The notes under the pieces are model-generated. The model was not told the DNA's origin, searched no databases, and worked only from the letters and a program-made list of their open reading frames with translations. This document shows positions 25,201 through 35,132 of a stretch of DNA of 64,000 nt, one piece after another. The DNA comes from Streptomyces sp. NBC_01298 (GTDB taxonomy: Bacteria > Actinomycetota > Actinomycetes > Streptomycetales > Streptomycetaceae), in NCBI RefSeq assembly GCF_035978755.1, contig NZ_CP108414.1, positions 6,882,001-6,946,000 on the forward strand, read 5' to 3'. How positions within the stretch are numbered: the stretch's first letter is position 1; the number at the start of each line of letters is the position of its first letter. The translations under genes and the position numbers were made by a program.

Positions 25201-25959
25201 ATGCAAGGTCACATGGCCGTGATCGTGGCGTTGGGTGCGTTCCTGATGACCCTGGCAGGCGGATGGACGGCGCAACGCGTCACCGACCGCCGCCACCTCG
25301 TGCTGGGCCTGGCCGGCGGGCTGATGCTCGGCGTCGTGGGCCTCGACCTGCTCCCGGAGGCCATGCACGCCGCCGGCGACGAACTCTTCGGGGTCCCGCT
25401 CGCCCTGCTGCTCTTCGTCGGCGGGTTCCTCGCCGCGCACTGCGTGGAACGCCTCCTGGCCGTCCGTCAGGCCTCCCACGGGGCCACGAACGGCGACGGG
25501 CACTCCGAGCACGGGCAGCGGGTCCCCCAGGTCGGCCTGACGGCGGCCGCCGCCATGGTCGGCCACAGCCTCGCCGACGGGGTGGCCCTCGGCGCCGCGT
25601 TCCAGGTCGGCGGGGGCATGGGCGTGGCCGTGGCGCTGGCCGTCATCACCCACGACTTCGCCGACGGGTTCAACACGTACACGCTCACCCGGCTGTACGG
25701 GAACGCCCGCCGCAAGGCCCTGCTCATGCTCTTCGCGGACGCGGCGGCCCCCGTCGTGGGCGCCGCGTCCACTCTGCTGTTCACCCTTCCGGAGGAACCG
25801 CTCGGGGCCTACCTCGGCTTCTTCGGCGGCGTCCTGCTGTACCTGGCCGCCGCCGAGATCCTGCCCGAGGCCCACCACAAGCACCCCGCGCTGTCCACCC
25901 TGATGTGCACCGTGGGCGGGGTGGCGGGGATCTGGCTGGTCGTGGGCCTGGCGGAGTGA
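25201..25959 (+). CDS. ZIP-family divalent metal transporter
   Basis: 252 residues with about eight membrane segments. The metal-binding helices are AMVGHSLADGVALGAAF (His-Ser...Asp-Gly) and AVITHDFADGFNTYTL, with PEAHHKHP near the end and a His-containing loop (HSEHGQ, about residues 100-105). ZIP proteins carry zinc, iron, manganese or cobalt into the cytoplasm. It sits between cobC and cobB, so supply of cobalt to the cobalamin pathway is attractive but unproven. cggagtcggt directly before ATG 25201 provides a ribosome site. The stop is 29 bases from the convergent cobB stop. Confidence 0.88.
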   Translation: MQGHMAVIVALGAFLMTLAGGWTAQRVTDRRHLVLGLAGGLMLGVVGLDLLPEAMHAAGDELFGVPLALLLFVGGFLAAHCVERLLAVRQASHGATNGDGHSEHGQRVPQVGLTAAAAMVGHSLADGVALGAAFQVGGGMGVAVALAVITHDFADGFNTYTLTRLYGNARRKALLMLFADAAAPVVGAASTLLFTLPEEPLGAYLGFFGGVLLYLAAAEILPEAHHKHPALSTLMCTVGGVAGIWLVVGLAE

Positions 25960-25988
25960 CGCGGCGGCCGGCCCCGGGCGTCCCGGGT

Positions 25989-27503
25989 TCACCGATGCGC
26001 TGCCGCGGCCTCGGCGAACCGCAGGGCCACGGAAGGCTCCGCCGCCCAGTGCGTGTGCAGGTAGCTGGCGTGCACCCCGTCGGCCACGAAGCCCTCGACC
26101 CGGCGTTCCGGATGCGTGAACCCCCACGCCGGTGCGCTGCCGGCGCCCGGCTCGATCACCGTCCGGTGGAACTCGTGCCCGCGCAGCCGGGTCCCGGCCG
26201 GTGCGAGGACGCTGTCGGAGACGGCCACCGCCTCGCGGTAGCCGAGCGTGAGCCGCTCCGACATCCGCGCGTCGGCGTCGAGCACCCCGCACATGGGCTT
26301 GCCGTCCAGCGAGCGGGCCAGGTACAGCAGCCCGGCGCACTCCGCGGCCACCGGGCCCCCGGCGGCGGCGAACGCGGCGACGGCCTCGCGGAGCGGCTCG
26401 TTGGCGGACAGCTCCGGGGCGTACACCTCGGGGAACCCGCCGCCGATCACCAGGCCGGTGGTGCGGGGCGGGAGCGCTTCGTCCCGCAGCGGGTCGAAGG
26501 TGACGACTTCCGCGCCCGCTGCGCGCAGCAGCTCCGAGTGCTCGGCGTACGAGAACGTGAAGGCGGCCCCTCCGGCGACGGCGATGACAGGTCCCCCACC
26601 CCGCCCCTTCCCGCTGTGCCGAATCGCGGCTTCGCCGCGGGCGGGCTCTGCCCGGACCCGGTCCTCAAACGCCGGACGGGCTGAAAGGTCCAGCCTCGCC
26701 GGCGTTTGAGGCGCGGGGTCTGGGGCGGAGCCCCAGTTTCGGGAAGGGGCGGGGTGGGGGAGAAGAGCTTCGTCCGGAGCCCAGGCTTCGCAGGCCAGCG
26801 GCGGGGCCGTGCGGGCCAAGGCCATCAGGGCCTCCAGGTCGCAGCCCTGGCGGACCTGCTCCGCCAGCGCGGCCACCGACGAGACCGCGTCAGCGCGCCG
26901 CTCGGCGACCGGTACCAGCCCCAGGTGCCGCGAGGGCGCGGCGACCTGCGGAGCCCGCCGCAGGACGCCGAGCACGGGCATCCCCGTCTCCTCCAGCGCC
27001 TCCCGCAGCATCACCTCGTGCCGGTCGGAGCCGACCTTGTTCAGGATCACGCCGCCGAGCCGCACCTGCGGGTCGAAGGAGGCGAAACCGTGCACCAGGG
27101 CCGCCACCGACCGCGACTGCGAGGACGCGTCGACGACCAGCACCACCGGCGCCCGGAGCAGCTTCGCGACCTGCGCCGTCGACGCCAGTTCGCCCCGCCC
27201 CGCGGCCCCGTCGTAGAGCCCCATCACGCCCTCGATGACGGCCAGATCGCATCCGGCCGCCCCGTGCGCGAACAGCGGGGCCACCAGTTCCGGCCCGCAC
27301 ATGAAGGCGTCGAGGTTCCGTCCCGGACGGCCCGTGGCCAGCGCGTGGTAGCCCGGGTCGATGTAGTCGGGACCGGCCTTGTGCGGGGACACGGCGAGGC
27401 CGCGCTCCGAGAAGGCCGCCATCAGGCCCGTCGCGACGGTGGTCTTGCCGCTGCCTGAGGAGGGCGCGGCGATGACCAGTCTCGGTATGTTGAGCGAGGT
27501 CAC
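25989..27503 (-). CDS. cobB: Cobyrinic acid a,c-diamide synthase (CobB), carrying an in-frame repeat-element insertion
   Basis: 504 residues, about 50 more than usual. The N-terminal ATPase has APSSGSGKTTVATGL, HKAGPDYIDPGYH and CDLAVIEGVMGLYDG; the C-terminal class I glutaminase has GGGFPEVYAPEL, nucleophile C388 in AAECAGLLYLARSL, and GHEFHRT. It amidates the a and c side chains of cobyrinic acid using glutamine and ATP. GTG 27503 overlaps the cobO stop in GTGA. Between the two domains, residues about 248-304 are encoded by a palindromic repeat element (26592-26761) that keeps the frame and yields a Pro/Arg/Gly-rich linker. The enzyme may still work because the insertion is between domains. 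Confidence 0.93.
   Translation of the reverse strand: MTSLNIPRLVIAAPSSGSGKTTVATGLMAAFSERGLAVSPHKAGPDYIDPGYHALATGRPGRNLDAFMCGPELVAPLFAHGAAGCDLAVIEGVMGLYDGAAGRGELASTAQVAKLLRAPVVLVVDASSQSRSVAALVHGFASFDPQVRLGGVILNKVGSDRHEVMLREALEETGMPVLGVLRRAPQVAAPSRHLGLVPVAERRADAVSSVAALAEQVRQGCDLEALMALARTAPPLACEAWAPDEALLPHPAPSRNWGSAPDPAPQTPARLDLSARPAFEDRVRAEPARGEAAIRHSGKGRGGGPVIAVAGGAAFTFSYAEHSELLRAAGAEVVTFDPLRDEALPPRTTGLVIGGGFPEVYAPELSANEPLREAVAAFAAAGGPVAAECAGLLYLARSLDGKPMCGVLDADARMSERLTLGYREAVAVSDSVLAPAGTRLRGHEFHRTVIEPGAGSAPAWGFTHPERRVEGFVADGVHASYLHTHWAAEPSVALRFAEAAAAHR
26592..26761. mobile_element. Palindromic repeat element inserted in the cobB reading frame
   Basis: About 170 bases bounded by a perfect 22-bp inverted repeat (26592-26613 and 26740-26761). 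Inside are a hairpin cgcggcttcgccgcg, a 12-bp stem ctcaaacgccgg/ccggcgtttgag (26672-26683 and about 26699-26710) and the block ggggtctggggcggagcccc. Related sequence occurs at 30305-30475 and 42852-42956. No transposase is encoded. Confidence 0.8.
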
Positions 27504-28099
27504 CACTCGATGCCCTTCTGGCCCTTCTGGCCGGCGTCCATCGGGTGCTTGACCTTGGTCATCTCGGTGACGAGGTCCGCGTACTCCACCAGCTTCTCCG
27601 GCGCGTTGCGCCCGGTGATCACCACGTGCTGGGTGCCGGGACGGGTCCGCAGCACCTCGATGACCTCGTCGACGTCGATCCAGCCCCAGTGCATCGGGTA
27701 CGCGAACTCGTCCAGCACGTACAGCTTGTGCGTCTCGGCGGCCAGGTCGCGCTTGACCTGCTCCCAGCCCTCCTTGGCCGCCTGCTCGTTGTCGAGCTGC
27801 GCGTCGCGCTGGACCCAGGACCAGCCCTCGCCCATCTTGTGCCAGACGACGGAGCCGCCCTCGCCGGAGGCGCCGAGGACCTTCAGCGCGTTCTCCTCGC
27901 CGACCTTCCACTTCGCCGACTTGACGAACTGGAACACCCCGATCGGCCAGCCCTGGTTCCAGGCGCGCAGCGCCAGACCGAAGGCCGCCGTCGACTTGCC
28001 CTTGCCCGGCCCGGTGTGGACGAAGACGAGCGGGCGGTTGCGGCGCTGACGCGTCGTGAGTCCGTCGTCCGGAACGACGGACGGCTGTCCCTGCGGCAT
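27500..28099 (-). CDS. cobO: Cob(I)yrinic acid a,c-diamide adenosyltransferase
   Basis: 199 residues, normal length for CobO/BtuR. The P-loop is HTGPGKGKSTAAFGLALRA (residues about 28-46), followed by QFVKSAKWKVGEENAL, HKLYVLDEFAYPMHWGWID and VVITGRNAPEKLVEYADLVTEM. It transfers the adenosyl group of ATP to cobalt, making the coenzyme form. ATG 28099 overlaps the upstream stop by one base (TAATG), and its own stop overlaps the cobB start, so the three genes are translationally coupled. The C-terminal end is KHPMDAGQKGQKGIEW. Confidence 0.95.
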   Translation of the reverse strand: MPQGQPSVVPDDGLTTRQRRNRPLVFVHTGPGKGKSTAAFGLALRAWNQGWPIGVFQFVKSAKWKVGEENALKVLGASGEGGSVVWHKMGEGWSWVQRDAQLDNEQAAKEGWEQVKRDLAAETHKLYVLDEFAYPMHWGWIDVDEVIEVLRTRPGTQHVVITGRNAPEKLVEYADLVTEMTKVKHPMDAGQKGQKGIEW

Positions 28100-30219
28100 T
28101 ACGCGGCCCTCCTGAGGGTCGGGGATGGGGTACGGACGCTTTTGCTGAGGCCGGCCTTCACGAGCCCGGCCAGGGAATCGGCCCGCAGCCCGTCGAGGGT
28201 GACGGCCGGGCCGCCCAGATCGGCGGCCAGTACGCCGGCCAGCCCCAGCCGGACCGGACCCGACTCGCAGTCCACGACCACGGAGGCGACCCCGCCGGCC
28301 GCCAGCAGCCGGGCGCTGCGCGCCGAGAGTTCGCGGGGGTCGCCGCCCACGGCGCCGGCCGAGGTGGCCCGCCCGTCGGTGACGACGACGAGCAGCGGGC
28401 GCCGGCTCGGGTCCCGCAGCCGTTCGATCCGCAGCACCTCGTGGGCCTTGAGCAGCCCGGCGCCGAGCGGGGTGCGCCCGCCGGTCGGCAGCTTCTCCAG
28501 CCGGGCCGCGGCGGCGTCGACGGAGGAGGTGGGAGGCAGGGCGAGCTCGGCCGAGGAGCCCCGGAAGGTGATCAGGCCGACCTTGTCCCGGCGCTGGTAG
28601 GCGTCGAGCAGCAGGGACAGCACCGCTCCCTTGACGGCGCTCATGCGCTGCCGGGCCGCCATGGAGCCGGAGGCGTCGACGAGGAACAGCACGAGGTTGC
28701 CCTCGCGGCCCTCCCTCGTCGCCTGCCGGAGGTCGTCCTTGCGGACGATCAGGCCGCGCCCGGTGCGCCCGCGCGCCTTCTGGTGCGGGGCGGCGGCGTG
28801 GACGGTCGCGGCCAGGTGCAGTTTGGTCAGCTGGCCCCGGGGACGCTGGGCGCCGGTGGTGCGGCCGTGCGCGGTGCGGGCGCGCGAACGGCGGCCCGAC
28901 GCACCCTCGCCGAGGCCCGGCACGCTGAGCATCTTGGTGCGGAAGGGCTCGGCGGCCCGTACGGCCGCCTGCTCGGCGGGTCCGGAAGCCGGCTCGTTCT
29001 CGGGGGCGGAGGGCTGCGTCTCGGGCTCGGCCGGGGCCTGCGCCTCCGGCTCCGCCGCGGGCGCGTCGTCCGGTCCGGAGCCCTGCGGGGGTACGCCGCC
29101 CCCGCCGTCGGGGCCGTCGGAGCCGCCGCCGTCCGGGCCGCCGTCCTGCGGACCCTCGCCAGGCCCCTCCGGCTCCGGCTCCGGCTCCGGCTCGGGCTCC
29201 GGCTCGTCGTCCGGGAATCCGTCGAGGATCCGGTCCAGCTTCTCCTCGTCGAGACCCGGCGCGTCGAAGGGGTTGCGGCGGCGGCGGTGGGGGAGCGCCA
29301 GCAGGGCGGCCTGGCGCACGTCCTCCTTGCGCACCTCGGTCCGCCCGGCCCAGGCGGCGAGCGCGGTCGCGGTGCGGGCCATCACGATGTCGGCGCGCAT
29401 GCCGTCGACCTCGAAACCGGCGCAGGTGGCGGCGATCTGAAGCAGCGAGGTGTCACCGAGGCGCACCTGCGGGAGCAGTGCCCGCGCGGCCACCACCCGG
29501 GCGCGGACCTCCGCCTCGTCCCCGGACCAGCGGCCCGCGAACCCCGCGGGGTCGTCCTCGTAGGCGAGCCTGCGGCGGACCACCTCCACCCGCTGGAGGG
29601 GCTCCCGGGAAGCGGCGACCTCGACGGTCAGCCCGAACCGGTCGAGCAGCTGCGGGCGGAGCTCGCCCTCCTCGGGGTTCATCGTGCCGACGAGGAGGAA
29701 GCGGGCGGCGTGCCGTACGGAGACGCCCTCGCGCTCCACGTAGGAGGCGCCCATCGCGGCGGCGTCGAGGAGCAGGTCGATGAGGTGGTCGTGGAGCAGG
29801 TTGACCTCGTCGACGTACAGGATCCCGCGGTGCGCGTCGGCCAGCAGGCCGGGCTCGAAGGCCTTCACGCCCTCGGAGAGGGCGCGTTCGATGTCGAGGG
29901 CGCCGACGAGCCGGTCCTCGGAGGCCCCGACGGGCAGCTCCACCATGCGGGCGGGCCGCGCGGCGGCCGGTCCCGCCTCGTGGGGGCCGTCGGGGCAGGC
30001 GGGGTCCGGGGCGGTGGGCGCGCAGCTGAACCGGCAGCCGGGCACCACGTCCACCTGCGGCAGCAGGGTGGACAGCGCGCGGACGGCCGTGGACTTGGCG
30101 GTCCCCTTCTCACCGCGCACGAGAACACCGCCGACCGCGGGGCTCACGGCGTTGAGCAGCAGCGCGAGGCGCAGGTCGCTCTGGCCGACCAGTGCGGTGA
30201 ACGGGTAGGGCGTGCTCAT
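28099..30219 (-). CDS. Cobaltochelatase subunit with fused AAA+ (ChlI-like) and VWA (ChlD-like) domains
   Basis: 706 residues. The AAA+ domain has Walker A GEKGTAKSTAV (residues 37-47), Walker B GILYVDEVNLLHD, sensor VGTMNPEEGELRPQLLDRF. An acidic Pro/Glu-rich linker (about 340-420, EPEPEPEPEPEPEG) joins it to a von Willebrand A domain with the MIDAS motif DASGS near residue 514 and VVVTDGR. Such fused proteins drive insertion of cobalt (or magnesium) into the corrin ring together with a CobN-type large subunit, which is not in this window. ATG 30219 has a good ribosome site (aagaagggg). The acidic linker matches that of chelatase D subunits. It is inside the cobalamin cluster, so cobalt is the likely metal. 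Confidence 0.9.
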   Translation of the reverse strand: MSTPYPFTALVGQSDLRLALLLNAVSPAVGGVLVRGEKGTAKSTAVRALSTLLPQVDVVPGCRFSCAPTAPDPACPDGPHEAGPAAARPARMVELPVGASEDRLVGALDIERALSEGVKAFEPGLLADAHRGILYVDEVNLLHDHLIDLLLDAAAMGASYVEREGVSVRHAARFLLVGTMNPEEGELRPQLLDRFGLTVEVAASREPLQRVEVVRRRLAYEDDPAGFAGRWSGDEAEVRARVVAARALLPQVRLGDTSLLQIAATCAGFEVDGMRADIVMARTATALAAWAGRTEVRKEDVRQAALLALPHRRRRNPFDAPGLDEEKLDRILDGFPDDEPEPEPEPEPEPEGPGEGPQDGGPDGGGSDGPDGGGGVPPQGSGPDDAPAAEPEAQAPAEPETQPSAPENEPASGPAEQAAVRAAEPFRTKMLSVPGLGEGASGRRSRARTAHGRTTGAQRPRGQLTKLHLAATVHAAAPHQKARGRTGRGLIVRKDDLRQATREGREGNLVLFLVDASGSMAARQRMSAVKGAVLSLLLDAYQRRDKVGLITFRGSSAELALPPTSSVDAAAARLEKLPTGGRTPLGAGLLKAHEVLRIERLRDPSRRPLLVVVTDGRATSAGAVGGDPRELSARSARLLAAGGVASVVVDCESGPVRLGLAGVLAADLGGPAVTLDGLRADSLAGLVKAGLSKSVRTPSPTLRRAA

Positions 30220-30304
30220 GCGGTGGCCCCTTCTTGTATGTGGGTGCGTGTGCGTGTGCGCGTGTGGACGGCGGGGCCGGGCTGCGGGTGAGCCGCTGCG
30301 CGGG

Positions 30305-30475
30305 GCGGAGCTCCCCTACCCGGCCTTCGCCCGTTCCCTGGGGCTCCGCCCCAGACCCCGCGCCTCAAACGCCGGCGGGGCTGATGTGTGCCGCGCAGGG
30401 GCACATCCAGCCCGTCCGGCGCTTGAGGACCTGGTCCGGGCAGAGTCCGGGGAACGGTGGAAGGGCGGGTAGGGG
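30305..30475. mobile_element. Second copy of the palindromic repeat element, intergenic
   Basis: Between cobQ and the chelatase gene. It carries the same blocks in the opposite orientation: ggggctccgccccagacccc, cgcctcaaacgccggcgggg, and cccgtccggcgcttgagg. The ends, near ctcccctacccggccttcg and aagggcgggtaggggac, form an imperfect inverted repeat. It fills most of the 280-base gap and may break the operon here. Confidence 0.7.
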
Positions 30476-30499
30476 ACGGCCCCCGCAGGGCTGCGCCGG

Positions 30500-32023
30500 T
30501 CATGGCGCGCCCGGGGGGAGGAAGGGGAGGCCCGCAGGGGCTCCGGTCTCGATCAGGCGGAGCAGGGCGTCCGTGTCCGCGTGCTCCTCGATCAGGTCCC
30601 CGAGCAGATCGAGCTGCTCCTCCCGCAGGGAGGCGAACGAGGTGTCCGGGGCCGGGACGAAGCGGCGGCCCGCCGCCGAGGCGACCTCGCGGAGGAAGGC
30701 CCGGCGGAAGCCGTCCGACTCCAGCGAGCCGTGCCAGTGCGTGCCCCACACCGCCCCGACCCGGCATCCGTCCAGGAAGGAGGTCCCGCCCAGGACTTCG
30801 GCCACGCCGTGGTGGATCTCGTACCCCTCCACCGGCTCGCCCAGCGCCGAACCCACGGGCCGCGCCAGGGTCTTCTCCCGCTCGAAGCGGACCCGTACGG
30901 GAAGCAGCCCGAGCCCCGGCACGGAGCCGGCCTTCGACTCGACCTCGTCCTCGATGTGTTCGCCCAGGAGCTGGAACCCGCCGCAGATGCCCAGGACCGG
31001 CCGGCCCTCGGCGGCCCGCCGGGCCAGCGCGTCCGCCAGACCCCGCTCGCGCAGCCAGGCCAGGGCCTTGACCGTGCCGCGGGTGCCGGGGACCACGACC
31101 AGGTCCGCGTCGGCCAGTTCCTCGGCCCGGTCCACGAACCGCACGACCACGCCCGGCTCCGCCGCCAGCGCGTCCACGTCCGTGAAGTTGGACATCAGCG
31201 GCACCGCGCAGACCGCGACCCGCAGCACGTCCTCGCCGACGGGCGGAGCGACCACGGATTCGCGTACCGCGCCCCGCAGGGAGACCCGCAGGCCGTCCTC
31301 CTCGTCGATGCCCAGCCCGTGCTGGAAGGGGAGCACCCCGTACGTCGCCCGCCCGGTCAGGCCGCGCAGCATCTCCATGCCTGGCTCCAGCAGGGTGACG
31401 TCGCCGCGGAACTTGTTCACCAGGTAGCCCGCGATCAGCGACTGGTCCTCGGGGGAGAGCAGCGCCGTCGTACCGAAGAAGGACGCGAAGACCCCGCCCC
31501 GGTCGATGTCGCCGACGACGACCACCGGGAAGCGCGCGGCCCGCGCGATGCCCATGTTCACGATGTCGGTCCGGCGCAGGTTGATCTCGGCCGGGCTGCC
31601 CGCCCCCTCGCAGATCACGGCGTCATACGTGCCCCGCAACTGCTCCAGGCAGTCCGTGACGATGCCGAGCAACTGCTCCTGCCGCCCGCCGTGGTAGCCC
31701 CGTGCGCTCATCTCGCCCACCGGCTTGCCCAGCAGCACCACCTGGCTGCTCCGGTCGCTGCCGGGCTTGAGCAGCACCGGGTTCATCAGCGCGGTGGGCT
31801 CCACGCGGGCCGCCTGGGCCTGCATGGCCTGGGCGCGGCCGATCTCGGCGCCCTCCCGCGTCACGAAGGAGTTCAGCGACATGTTCTGCGCCTTGAACGG
31901 GGCCACCTTCACGCCCTGCCGGGCGAGCCAGCGGCAGATGCCCGCCGTGACCACGCTCTTGCCCGCGTCCGAGGTCGTACCGGCGACGAGGAGCCCCCCG
32001 CCGCGCTTCGCGCCGCCGCTCAT
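30500..32023 (-). CDS. cobQ: Cobyric acid synthase
   Basis: 507 residues. N-terminal ATPase: [51 protein letters not shown] and [18 protein letters not shown]-terminal glutaminase: nucleophile C347 in [13 protein letters not shown], and YEIHHGVAE and [15 protein letters not shown] with the catalytic His. The enzyme adds four amide groups to adenosylcobyrinic a,c-diamide. ATG 32023 overlaps the cbiB stop in ATGA, so it is coupled to cbiB. It is the same fold as CobB but a distinct family. Confidence 0.95.
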   Translation of the reverse strand: MSGGAKRGGGLLVAGTTSDAGKSVVTAGICRWLARQGVKVAPFKAQNMSLNSFVTREGAEIGRAQAMQAQAARVEPTALMNPVLLKPGSDRSSQVVLLGKPVGEMSARGYHGGRQEQLLGIVTDCLEQLRGTYDAVICEGAGSPAEINLRRTDIVNMGIARAARFPVVVVGDIDRGGVFASFFGTTALLSPEDQSLIAGYLVNKFRGDVTLLEPGMEMLRGLTGRATYGVLPFQHGLGIDEEDGLRVSLRGAVRESVVAPPVGEDVLRVAVCAVPLMSNFTDVDALAAEPGVVVRFVDRAEELADADLVVVPGTRGTVKALAWLRERGLADALARRAAEGRPVLGICGGFQLLGEHIEDEVESKAGSVPGLGLLPVRVRFEREKTLARPVGSALGEPVEGYEIHHGVAEVLGGTSFLDGCRVGAVWGTHWHGSLESDGFRRAFLREVASAAGRRFVPAPDTSFASLREEQLDLLGDLIEEHADTDALLRLIETGAPAGLPFLPPGAP

Positions 32024-33012
32024 GCGCGCCGCCCCTTCTTCGTAGTACGGGAGACCAGAGCCCGGGAGACCAGCGTCCGGGAGACCAGCGTCCGGGCGGC
32101 CACACAGGCCCCCAGCGCCACCCAGGTCACCTGGCGCGACAGCCGCACCGCCCGTTCGATGTCGGGGACCTCCACGGGCCGTCCGGCCGCTCCGTTGAGC
32201 ACGGCCCGGTGTTCGACCCGGCCCGCGTACGCCAGGGTCCCGCCCAGCCGTACGCCGAGCGCCCCGGCGAAGGAGGACTCCACGGGCCCCGCGTTGGGGC
32301 TCGGATGCTTGGCGGCGTCCGCGCGCCAGGCCCGTACGGCCCCCCGCCGGTCGGGGCCGGCCAGTACGGCTGCCAGGGCCGTCAGCCGGGCGCCCGGCCA
32401 GCCGGCGACGTCGTCGAGCCGGGCCGAGGCCCAGCCGTAGCGCAGGTGGCGGGGGGACTTGTGGCCGACCATCGCGTCCAGGGTGTTCACGGCGCGGAAG
32501 GCCAGCAGCCCGGGGACGCCCGCGACGGCGCCCCACACGAGGGCGCCGACCACGGCGTCGGAGGTGTTCTCGGCGACCGATTCGACGACCGCGCGGGCCA
32601 TCTGCTGCTCGTCCAGCGCCTGCGGGTCGCGCCCGCACAGGTGGGGCAGCCGTTCGCGGGCCACCTCGGCGTCCCCGGCGGCGAGGGCGCCGCCGATGGC
32701 GCGGGCCTCCCGGCCCAGCGAGGTGCCGCCCACGACGGCCCAGGTGGCGGCGGCGGTGAGGGCGATGCGGGCGGCCGCGGGCCGGGAGCGCACGGCGCGG
32801 GCGCCCAGCGCGCCGACGGCGGCGGCGCCTCCGGCGCACAGCAGGGTGTGCAGGACGCCCCGCGCGCGGTCGTCGCGCCACAGGGCACGTTCGACGGCGG
32901 CGGCGGCTCGTCCGAAGGCGGCCACGGGGTGCCCTCGGCGCGGATCCCCGAGGATCCGGTCGCCGATCAGGCCCGCCGTGACGCCGTACGCGAAGACGCG
33001 ATCGGCACGCAT
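32020..33012 (-). CDS. cbiB: Adenosylcobinamide-phosphate synthase CbiB/CobD, membrane protein
   Basis: 330 residues with several membrane segments ([51 protein letters not shown]). Conserved motifs are [51 protein letters not shown] and [21 protein letters not shown]. It attaches the aminopropanol arm to adenosylcobyric acid. It is the first gene after the cobalamin riboswitch. The C-terminus repeats [10 protein letters not shown] three times ([16 protein letters not shown]) from a 15-base tandem repeat at 32041-32100, an odd tail outside the normal fold. ATG 33012 is used. Confidence 0.93.
   Translation of the reverse strand: MRADRVFAYGVTAGLIGDRILGDPRRGHPVAAFGRAAAAVERALWRDDRARGVLHTLLCAGGAAAVGALGARAVRSRPAAARIALTAAATWAVVGGTSLGREARAIGGALAAGDAEVARERLPHLCGRDPQALDEQQMARAVVESVAENTSDAVVGALVWGAVAGVPGLLAFRAVNTLDAMVGHKSPRHLRYGWASARLDDVAGWPGARLTALAAVLAGPDRRGAVRAWRADAAKHPSPNAGPVESSFAGALGVRLGGTLAYAGRVEHRAVLNGAAGRPVEVPDIERAVRLSRQVTWVALGACVAARTLVSRTLVSRALVSRTTKKGRRA
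32041..32100. repeat. 15-bp tandem repeat encoding the CbiB tail
   Basis: Three to four copies of gggagaccagcgtcc-like units, in frame with the end of cbiB and ending just before its stop. Copies are nearly identical, which points to recent expansion. Confidence 0.75.
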
Positions 33013-33060
33013 GGTGGCAGGTATGTCCTCACTCAGGGTCCGCGCCCTGGTTCGACGTGT

Positions 33061-33168
33061 CCGGCGGCGAGAGTTCCTGGCTCCCGGCCGCACGCGGGGT
33101 CCGCGTGCGCCGGTGACAGTGGCGGGACCGCGCCGGATTCGCACCGGACTTCCTCTCCATGCCGCCGT
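33061..33168 (-). promoter_or_regulatory. Cobalamin riboswitch
   Basis: On the minus strand the leader of cbiB carries the B12 riboswitch core: GAAGTCCGGTGCGAATCCGG, then CGGTCCCGCCACTGTCACC (the conserved GCCACTG), a variable hairpin (GCACGCGG...CCGCGTGC) and GGGAGCCAGGAACTCTCGCC in the B12-box position. A closing stem pairs 33161-33166 (gccgcc) with 33063-33068 (ggcggc). It ends about 50 bases before the cbiB start. High adenosylcobalamin should switch off cbiB-cobQ and, if cotranscribed, the genes below. Confidence 0.9.
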
Positions 33169-33260
33169 AATGGCTCGGGCAGTCCACCACGCAGCGCGAA
33201 GGCCCGTCAACTCGCGGTTGACCTGCGGTGGGGTGGCGGTGAATGCGCCCCCGGGCACGC

Positions 33261-33297
33261 GAAAGCTCCCTCCGGGACGAACCCGGAGGGAGCCTTC
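33261..33297 (-). terminator. Terminator downstream of the phosphate transporter operon
   Basis: Perfect 12-bp stem gctccctccggg (33265-33276) with its complement at 33282-33293, extended by gaa/ttc beyond one mismatch. It lies just after the small membrane gene and isolates the riboswitch promoter from pit transcription. Confidence 0.85.
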
Positions 33298-33316
33298 GTA
33301 CGTGCCGTCCCGCGCC

Positions 33317-33538
33317 TCAGGCGACGATCAGGTAGATCCCGTAGGCCACGGCCGCCGCGCAGAGCGCGAAGCAGGCGTACGCACCGCTGCGGGCCAGGGT
33401 GGCGGCGCCGCCCTGTTCGGTGGCGGCCTCGTGCTTGGAGAGCCCCATCAGCCCCAGGGTGAACAGGGTCACCAGGACGACGGTGGCGGAGAGGCTGACC
33501 CCGAAGACGGAGCCGAGTGCTTCCCAGTCGATCTTCAT
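33317..33538 (-). CDS. Small two-helix membrane protein linked to the phosphate transporter
   Basis: 73 residues starting MKIDWEALGSVFGVS. Two hydrophobic segments are clear (LSATVVLVTLFTLGLMGL and AYACFALCAAAVAYGIYLIVA), separated by a charged loop SKHEAATEQGG. It starts 37 bases after the pit stop in the same direction and is followed by the terminator at 33261-33297, so the two form one operon. It is likely an accessory or stabilising subunit of the transporter; this is inferred only from position. From memory a similar small gene follows pitH2 in S. coelicolor. Confidence 0.8.
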   Translation of the reverse strand: MKIDWEALGSVFGVSLSATVVLVTLFTLGLMGLSKHEAATEQGGAATLARSGAYACFALCAAAVAYGIYLIVA

Positions 33539-33575
33539 ACCGCTGAATCCTCTGTCGTTCTCGGGGTCGGGCCGG

Positions 33576-34847
<1,272 letters not shown>

Positions 34848-34894
34848 TTACCCAGGCTTCTGTTTGACGTCAGTGGTTCGTGGACCGTAGGCAA

Positions 34895-34916
34895 CCTGGA
34901 TGAACGGAAGGTGAAC
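34895..34916 (-). promoter_or_regulatory. PHO box (PhoP operator) upstream of pit
   Basis: On the minus strand two 11-base direct repeat units follow one another: GTTCACCTTCC (34916-34906) and GTTCATCCAGG (34905-34895), then TTGCC as a weaker third half. This is the standard PhoP site layout. The remaining bases to 35132 hold a small hairpin (34955-34970) and no gene. Confidence 0.75.
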
Positions 34917-35132
34917 TACCAGGGGTCATGCGGTGTATCGATACGGCACCCGATCGGGACCTTCGTCCCGGGAAGCGCGTTGATATGTCGATTAACGCAT
35001 GTCACGGCAGGGTGTCCGGATGTTTCGGAGGCGGGACTTCCGGTAGGTGCTCCGGTCCGCCCGGGACCCCGAAGAGAGCTAGATCACCCCCCGCGCCCCC
35101 CTTCGCGGTGCCGGCCGGAGTGAAGTCCTCCG

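Noticed and set aside
25045..26340. 431-codon minus-strand frame through the ZIP gene
   Set aside because: Antisense to the ZIP transporter with clear metal-binding helices; no domain in the antisense product.
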